Source: Desulfovibrio fairfieldensis (GTDB lineage: Bacteria > Desulfobacterota > Desulfovibrionia > Desulfovibrionales > Desulfovibrionaceae). From it: a stretch of 64,000 bases of DNA. The stretch's first letter is position 1, and each line of letters opens with the position of its first letter. The stretch lies in the NCBI RefSeq assembly GCF_001553605.1, contig NZ_CP014229.1, positions 3,624,501 to 3,688,500 of the forward strand, written 5' to 3'. Positions 60,125-64,000 of this stretch are shown here, in pieces. The notes below the pieces were generated by a model. It was not told the origin of the DNA and did no database searches. It worked only from the letters and a program-made list of their open reading frames with translations. The position numbers and the translations under genes were made by a program.

Positions 60125-60369
60125 GGCAAACCTGTGGTTTTCGCCCGGAGGGACGGGGAGCTGCGGAATTGTTAGACAATGTTTAGATATGCCGTGTCGC
60201 CGTCGGGTGCAAGAAAATTTCGCGTTACAGGGAGATTTGACAGGTCGGGTCGGGCGTGCTGTTTTGCCGGGAACGCCGCGCGGCGTGCGCGGGTCGATAT
60301 TTCCGCCGTCGGCTGGAAGCGTCCCGGCCGCCGGACAGCAGGCGCGTCTCACGCGCCGGGGGAGGTTCC

Positions 60370-60990
60370 ATGCCCACCGTGTTTTCCCATCCCGCGCCCG
60401 TGCTGGCCTTGGCGGCGGCCCTGGGCTCCCGCGTCGTTCCCGCGCGTCTGCTGCTTTTCGGCGTGTTCTGCGCCGTTCTTCCGGATCTGGATGTGATCGG
60501 CTTCAAGCTGGGTATCCGTTACGCGGATCTGCTGGGGCACAGGGGCTTTTCCCACTCTCTGCTCTTTGCGCTGCTCATGGGGCTGTTCGGCGCTGCCCTG
60601 GCCCCCTGGCTGCGCTGTTCCCGTCCGGCGGCCTTCGGCGTGGGCTTGGCGGCCGCGGCCAGCCACATTCTGCTGGATGCCATGACCAACGGCGGGCTGG
60701 GCGTGGCCGCGCTGTGGCCTTTGGACAAGGCGCGGTATTTTCTGGACTGGCGGCCCATCCGGGTCTCGCCTCTCAATTTGCGCGTCTTTTTCGGCCGGCA
60801 GGGGCTGGAGGTGCTGATCTCGGAGTGGCGCTGGGTCTGGCTGCCCTGCGTGACGGCGGGCGCCACGGTCTGGCTGTTGCGTCGCGCTCTGACCAACGTC
60901 CGGAGGAAGCTCCGCTACTGGGGCGTCTGTCCCTCCGGACGCGCCGGGATTCAGGTCCTGGCTTTGCGCCGGTCCGTCTTGCCGGAGTAA
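60370..60990 (+). CDS. YdjM-like membrane-bound metal-dependent hydrolase
   Basis: 206 residues, about five hydrophobic segments. Family residues 'HPAPVLALAAALGSR', 'FCAVLPDLDVIGFKLGI', 'LLGHRGFSHSLLFA' and 'SHILLDAMTNGG' with conserved His and Asp of the YdjM/DUF457 group, which may bind metal. Function not established. ATG at 60370 with GGGGGAGG upstream. Its C-terminal end overlaps the tail of a decayed GGDEF gene on the other strand. Confidence 0.85.
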   Translation: MPTVFSHPAPVLALAAALGSRVVPARLLLFGVFCAVLPDLDVIGFKLGIRYADLLGHRGFSHSLLFALLMGLFGAALAPWLRCSRPAAFGVGLAAAASHILLDAMTNGGLGVAALWPLDKARYFLDWRPIRVSPLNLRVFFGRQGLEVLISEWRWVWLPCVTAGATVWLLRRALTNVRRKLRYWGVCPSGRAGIQVLALRRSVLPE

Positions 60991-61240
60991 TACCGCTGCT
61001 TGGAAGCATACATATTGCGCTCCGCTGTTTTGATCAGTCCGTAGGCGGAGAAGGGAGCGGGGCTCCAGGCCGTGCCCGCGGCGCAATGGTATTTTTTCCC
61101 CCGCGGCTTTTTCCACGGCCCGGACCTTGCGCAGAAGTGTTTCTGTGTCCGCGTCAATGACAACGGCCACAAATTCATCGCCGCTGATGCGGTAGGTGTT
61201 GTCCCGGCCGAATTCCGCGCGCAGCATGGATGCGATTGTT
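60951..61240 (-). pseudogene. Remnant of a diguanylate cyclase (GGDEF) domain
   Basis: Two minus-strand frames encode 'MLRAEFGRDNTYRISGDEFV' plus 'RAVEKAAGEKI', then after a frameshift near 61090 'WSPAPFSAYGLIKTAERNMY' and 'ASKQRYYSG'. These are consecutive parts of a GGDEF domain; the signature is SGDEF rather than GGDEF. The 5' region is missing, replaced by the ackA terminator, so the gene is dead. Confidence 0.75.
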
Positions 61241-61244
61241 CCCT

Positions 61245-61284
61245 GACGCGAAAAGGCCGCCCTGTGGGGCGGCCTTTTCGCGTC
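61245..61284. terminator. Terminator of ackA
   Basis: GACGCGAAAAGGCCGCC pairs with its inverse GGCGGCCTTTTCGCGTC, immediately downstream of ackA on the minus strand; a T-run is inside the 3' arm. Confidence 0.85.
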
Positions 61285-61298
61285 AAGTGTCGAAGAGC

Positions 61299-62510
61299 TT
61301 ATTTGCCCAGCACTTTCAGAGTCTCCAGGGCGATCTGCAATTCTTCGTTGGTGGGAATGATCAGCACCGGAATTTTGCTGTCCGGCAGGGAGATGGCCCG
61401 CGCGCCGGGCTTGCGGATGGCGTTTTCCTTGAGGTCCAGCTTGATGCCGAAGCCTTCCAGGCCGTCGCAAACAGCCGCGCGCACGATGTCGTCATTTTCA
61501 CCGATGCCCGCGGTGAAGACCAGGGCATCCACCTTGCCGTCCAGCAGGAAGAAATAGGAACCCAGGGTTTTTTTGATGCTGCGCACCAGCATTTGCAGGG
61601 CCAGGGCGGCGCGCTCGTTGCCCTTTTCCACCTGGGAGTGCACGTCGCGCATGTCCGTGTAGCCGCACAGGCCCAGCAGGCCGGACTTCTTGTTCATCAG
61701 GGTGTCGGCCTCGGCCGGACTCAGGCTTTTCTTTTCCATCACAAAGGGCACGATGGCCGGGTCGATGCTGCCGCAGCGCGTGCCCATGATCAGGCCTTCC
61801 AGGGGTGTCAGGCCCATGCTGGTGTCAAAGCACTTGCCGTCCTTGACGCAGCTCATGGACGAGCCGTTGCCCAAATGCATGGTGATGGAGCGCAGCTCGT
61901 TGAGAGGCTTGCCCAGGTATTCCGCCGTCTTGCGGGCAATGTACTTGTGCGAGGTGCCGTGGAAGCCGTAACGGCGGATCTTGAGATCCTCGTACAGTTC
62001 GTAGGGCAGGGCGTACATATAGGCTTCCGGCGGCATGCCCATGCCGAATTCCGTATCGAAGACGGCCACGTTGGGCACGCCGGGGAAGAGCTTTTCAGCC
62101 ACTTCAATGCCCATGAGGTTGGCCGGATTGTGCAGGGGGCCGAGCAGGATGCATTCCTTGATGATTTCCTTGACGCGGCTGTCCACCAGCACCGGGTCCG
62201 TGATGGCTTCGCCGCCGTGCAGCACGCGGTGCCCGATGGCGAAGATTTCGCCCTTGTCTTTGATCACGCCGAGCTCGGGATCGGTCAGCAGGGCGATGAC
62301 CAGTTCCATGGCTTCCACATGGGTGGGGAAGGCCGCCTCGCGGACGATCTTGTTTTCCTTGTCCGTGTCGGGCGCGATTTTGTGAGTCAGGCGGCCGCCG
62401 TCCTGGCCGATGCGCTCGGCAAGACCGGAGCAGAGCACGCGTTGCGTGTCCATTTCCAGAAGCTGATATTTACACGACGAGGAGCCCGCGTTGATCACCA
62501 GAACTTTCAT
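61299..62510 (-). CDS. ackA: Acetate kinase
   Basis: 403 residues. Interconverts acetate plus ATP and acetyl phosphate. Seen: 'VLVINAGSSSCKYQLL' start, 'FDTEFGMGMP', 'RRYGFHGTSHKYIARKT', 'HLGNGSSM', 'GLMMGTRCG'-like 'GLIMGTRCGSIDPAIV' and 'FTAGIGEND'. Full length and intact. ATG at 62510. pta lies 92 bp upstream on the same strand, separated by a hairpin (62556-62580). Together they run substrate-level phosphorylation from acetyl-CoA, typical of Desulfovibrio growing on lactate or pyruvate. Confidence 0.97.
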   Translation of the reverse strand: MKVLVINAGSSSCKYQLLEMDTQRVLCSGLAERIGQDGGRLTHKIAPDTDKENKIVREAAFPTHVEAMELVIALLTDPELGVIKDKGEIFAIGHRVLHGGEAITDPVLVDSRVKEIIKECILLGPLHNPANLMGIEVAEKLFPGVPNVAVFDTEFGMGMPPEAYMYALPYELYEDLKIRRYGFHGTSHKYIARKTAEYLGKPLNELRSITMHLGNGSSMSCVKDGKCFDTSMGLTPLEGLIMGTRCGSIDPAIVPFVMEKKSLSPAEADTLMNKKSGLLGLCGYTDMRDVHSQVEKGNERAALALQMLVRSIKKTLGSYFFLLDGKVDALVFTAGIGENDDIVRAAVCDGLEGFGIKLDLKENAIRKPGARAISLPDSKIPVLIIPTNEELQIALETLKVLGK

Positions 62511-62555
62511 ATGCCGTCCTTTTTCCTGCCTGGGAGTTGAGGGGAAATGTCAAAG

Positions 62556-62580
62556 GCGGGAGCGCCGGGACGCTCCCGCA
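62556..62580. terminator. GC hairpin between pta and ackA
   Basis: GCGGGAGCG pairs with CGCTCCCGC across CCGGGA-like loop. A partial terminator or mRNA-processing site between the two genes. Confidence 0.5.
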
Positions 62581-62601
62581 CGGTCAGTATCTTTTGATGT
62601 T

Positions 62602-64000
62602 TTACTTGCTGCCGCTCTTTTCCGCGGCGGCCTGCACGGCGGTGATCGCCACCGTGTTGACGATGTCGGGCACGGTGCAGCCGCGCGACAGGTCGTTGAC
62701 CGGCTTGTTCAGGCCCTGGAGCACCGGGCCGATGGCCACGGCCTGGGCGGCGCGCTGTACGGCCTTGTAGGTATTGTTGCCGGTGTTCAGATCCGGGAAG
62801 ATGAAGACCGTGGCCTTGCCGGCCACTTTGCTGTCGGGCATCTTGGTTTTCGCCACCGTGGGATCAATGGCCGCGTCATACTGCAAGGGGCCTTCCAGGG
62901 CCAGGTCCGGGGCCATTTCCTTGGCGATCCTGGTGGCTTCCACCACCACGTCCACATCCGCGCCCTTGCCGGACGTGCCGGTGGAGTAGGAGAGCATGGC
63001 CACGCGCGGCTCAATGCCGAAGACCTTGGCCGTGTGCGCCGAGGCCACGGCGATTTCCGCCAGCTGCTGGGCCGTGGGATTGGGGTTCACCGCGCAGTCG
63101 CCGAAGGCCAGCACGCGGTCTTTGAGGCACATCAGGAAGACCGAGGAAACCACGGAATAGCCGGGCTTGGTCTTAATGAACTCAAAGGCCGGGCGGATGG
63201 TGTGGGCCGTGGTGTTCACAGAACCGGAAACCATGCCGTCGGCGTCGTCCTTCTTGACCATCATGGTGGCGAAGTAGGTGGCGTCGCTCATGACGTCGCG
63301 GGCGTGTTCCAGGGTAATGCCCTTGGCCTTGCGCAATTCGTAGTAGGTCTGGGCGTAGTCGTCGAATTTGGGCGATTTCACCGGGTCGATGAGCGTGGCC
63401 CCGGCAATAACCAGACCCAGCTCGCTGGCCTTCTGGCGGATAAGGTCCACATTGCCCAGCAGGGTGATGTCCGCCACTTCGCGGCGCAGCAGGATGTCCG
63501 TGGCGCGCAGGATGCGTTCCTCCTCGCCTTCGGCCAGGACGATGCGCATCTTGTCGCTTTTGGCCCGCTCGATGAGCTCGAATTCGAACATCATGGGCGT
63601 CATGCGGCCGCTACGCTTGCAGACCAGGCGGCTGGCGATTTCCTTGCCGTTGACATGGTGCTCGTAGAGGCCCAGCACGGTGTTGATCTTGCGCATGTCG
63701 CCGGGTTCGATGAGGCCGTAGACTTCCTGCAGGGCCGTGATGGTCCGGTAGGTGTGAAACTCGGTGAGCAGAATGGGCAGGGGCGCGCCGGTCCAGCCCT
63801 CAATGAGTTTGCAGACTTCCTCCGGCGGGCGCAGGCCGCCGGTGAGCAGCACGCCCGCGATGTCCGGCTTGGCCGAGGACAGGCGTGAGGCAATGGCCGC
63901 CAGCAGGATGTCCGTGCGGTCGCCGGGCGAGATGATCAGCTGATCTTTGGCGATGTAGCGGAGAAAATTGTCCACGTGCATGGCCGCCACAAGGTAGTCG
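62602..64000 (-). CDS. pta: Phosphate acetyltransferase, 5' end beyond window edge
   Basis: At least 466 residues of the C-terminal part of Pta (EC 2.3.1.8), which makes acetyl phosphate from acetyl-CoA. The visible N-terminal piece is the DRTGG-type regulatory domain ('IISPGDRTDILLAAIASRLS') and the rest is the catalytic PTA_PTB domain ('MRIVLAEGEEERILRATDIL', 'ATYFATMMVKKDDADGMVSG', 'VFPDLNTGNN'-like 'FIFPDLNTGNNTYKAVQR'). This is the long, multidomain bacterial form; the P-loop AAA domain should lie right of the window. Reads toward ackA. Confidence 0.95.
   Translation of the reverse strand, partial: DYLVAAMHVDNFLRYIAKDQLIISPGDRTDILLAAIASRLSSAKPDIAGVLLTGGLRPPEEVCKLIEGWTGAPLPILLTEFHTYRTITALQEVYGLIEPGDMRKINTVLGLYEHHVNGKEIASRLVCKRSGRMTPMMFEFELIERAKSDKMRIVLAEGEEERILRATDILLRREVADITLLGNVDLIRQKASELGLVIAGATLIDPVKSPKFDDYAQTYYELRKAKGITLEHARDVMSDATYFATMMVKKDDADGMVSGSVNTTAHTIRPAFEFIKTKPGYSVVSSVFLMCLKDRVLAFGDCAVNPNPTAQQLAEIAVASAHTAKVFGIEPRVAMLSYSTGTSGKGADVDVVVEATRIAKEMAPDLALEGPLQYDAAIDPTVAKTKMPDSKVAGKATVFIFPDLNTGNNTYKAVQRAAQAVAIGPVLQGLNKPVNDLSRGCTVPDIVNTVAITAVQAAAEKSGSK

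Noticed and set aside
1..64000. CRISPR arrays
   Set aside because: No run of short direct repeats with regular spacers was seen; repeats here are inverted or widely dispersed.
1..64000. Insertion sequences with transposase genes
   Set aside because: No transposase domain was recognised; the 25493 element and E1-E5 encode no protein.

Overview
The window looks like chromosome from a GC-rich, anaerobic deltaproteobacterium close to Desulfovibrio. This is inferred from the high GC of the backbone, the pta-ackA pair, several sigma-54 activators with -24/-12 promoters, AzgA, SNF and TctABC transporters, and the gene style. No rRNA or complete tRNA is present.

Left part (1-15510): a mobile genomic island of lower GC. 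It is integrated at the 3' half of a tRNA-Lys gene (att at 15466-15510). It carries a tyrosine integrase, an AlpA-type regulator, a YfjI/DUF3987 protein, an inovirus Gp2-type (YagK/YfjJ) putative replication protein, an AT-rich cysteine-motif cargo gene, a HipBA toxin-antitoxin pair and a type I restriction-modification operon (hsdM-hsdS-hsdR, hsdR cut by the window edge). The other island end should lie left of the window.

Middle part (15.5-43.7 kb): a dinD remnant and small secreted proteins. Next is an operon joining an ATC-hydrolase-like protein, a TctBAC tripartite transporter and an L-cysteine desulfidase-like protein, with a sigma-54 activator beside it and a near-consensus -24/-12 promoter; together they look like a sulfur-amino-acid or thiazoline uptake and degradation unit. 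A 596-bp palindromic element follows, then a DUF1538 membrane protein with a fused double PII-like protein, cysE, a zraP-zraSR metal envelope-stress module with a perfect sigma-54 promoter, a frameshifted PAS/sigma-54 activator, two tandem MarC proteins, AzgA, an SNF symporter, lepB and a ComM-type ATPase.

Right part (43.7-64 kb): a fluoride-response locus. Two fluoride riboswitches, each with its own promoter and terminator, control eno-crcB-DUF190-AAA+ ATPase and an MFS transporter respectively; the AAA+ ATPase is an unexpected member. Then come an amidohydrolase, YitT and TauE membrane proteins, a MobB-like GTPase with an Fe-S motif, pyrB-pyrC with a putative attenuator and leader peptide, an aldehyde dehydrogenase, a MEMO-family protein, a D,D-carboxypeptidase, a YdjM-like protein, a broken GGDEF gene, ackA and the 3' part of pta.

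Five copies of a roughly 140-150 bp structured palindromic element (E1 16102, E2 34488, E3 39414, E4 41941, E5 57733) are scattered through the backbone. Their helices covary and three copies begin exactly on the TAG stop codon of the upstream gene. This family, the fluoride locus with its AAA+ ATPase, and the cysteine/thiazoline operon are the most interesting parts of the window.
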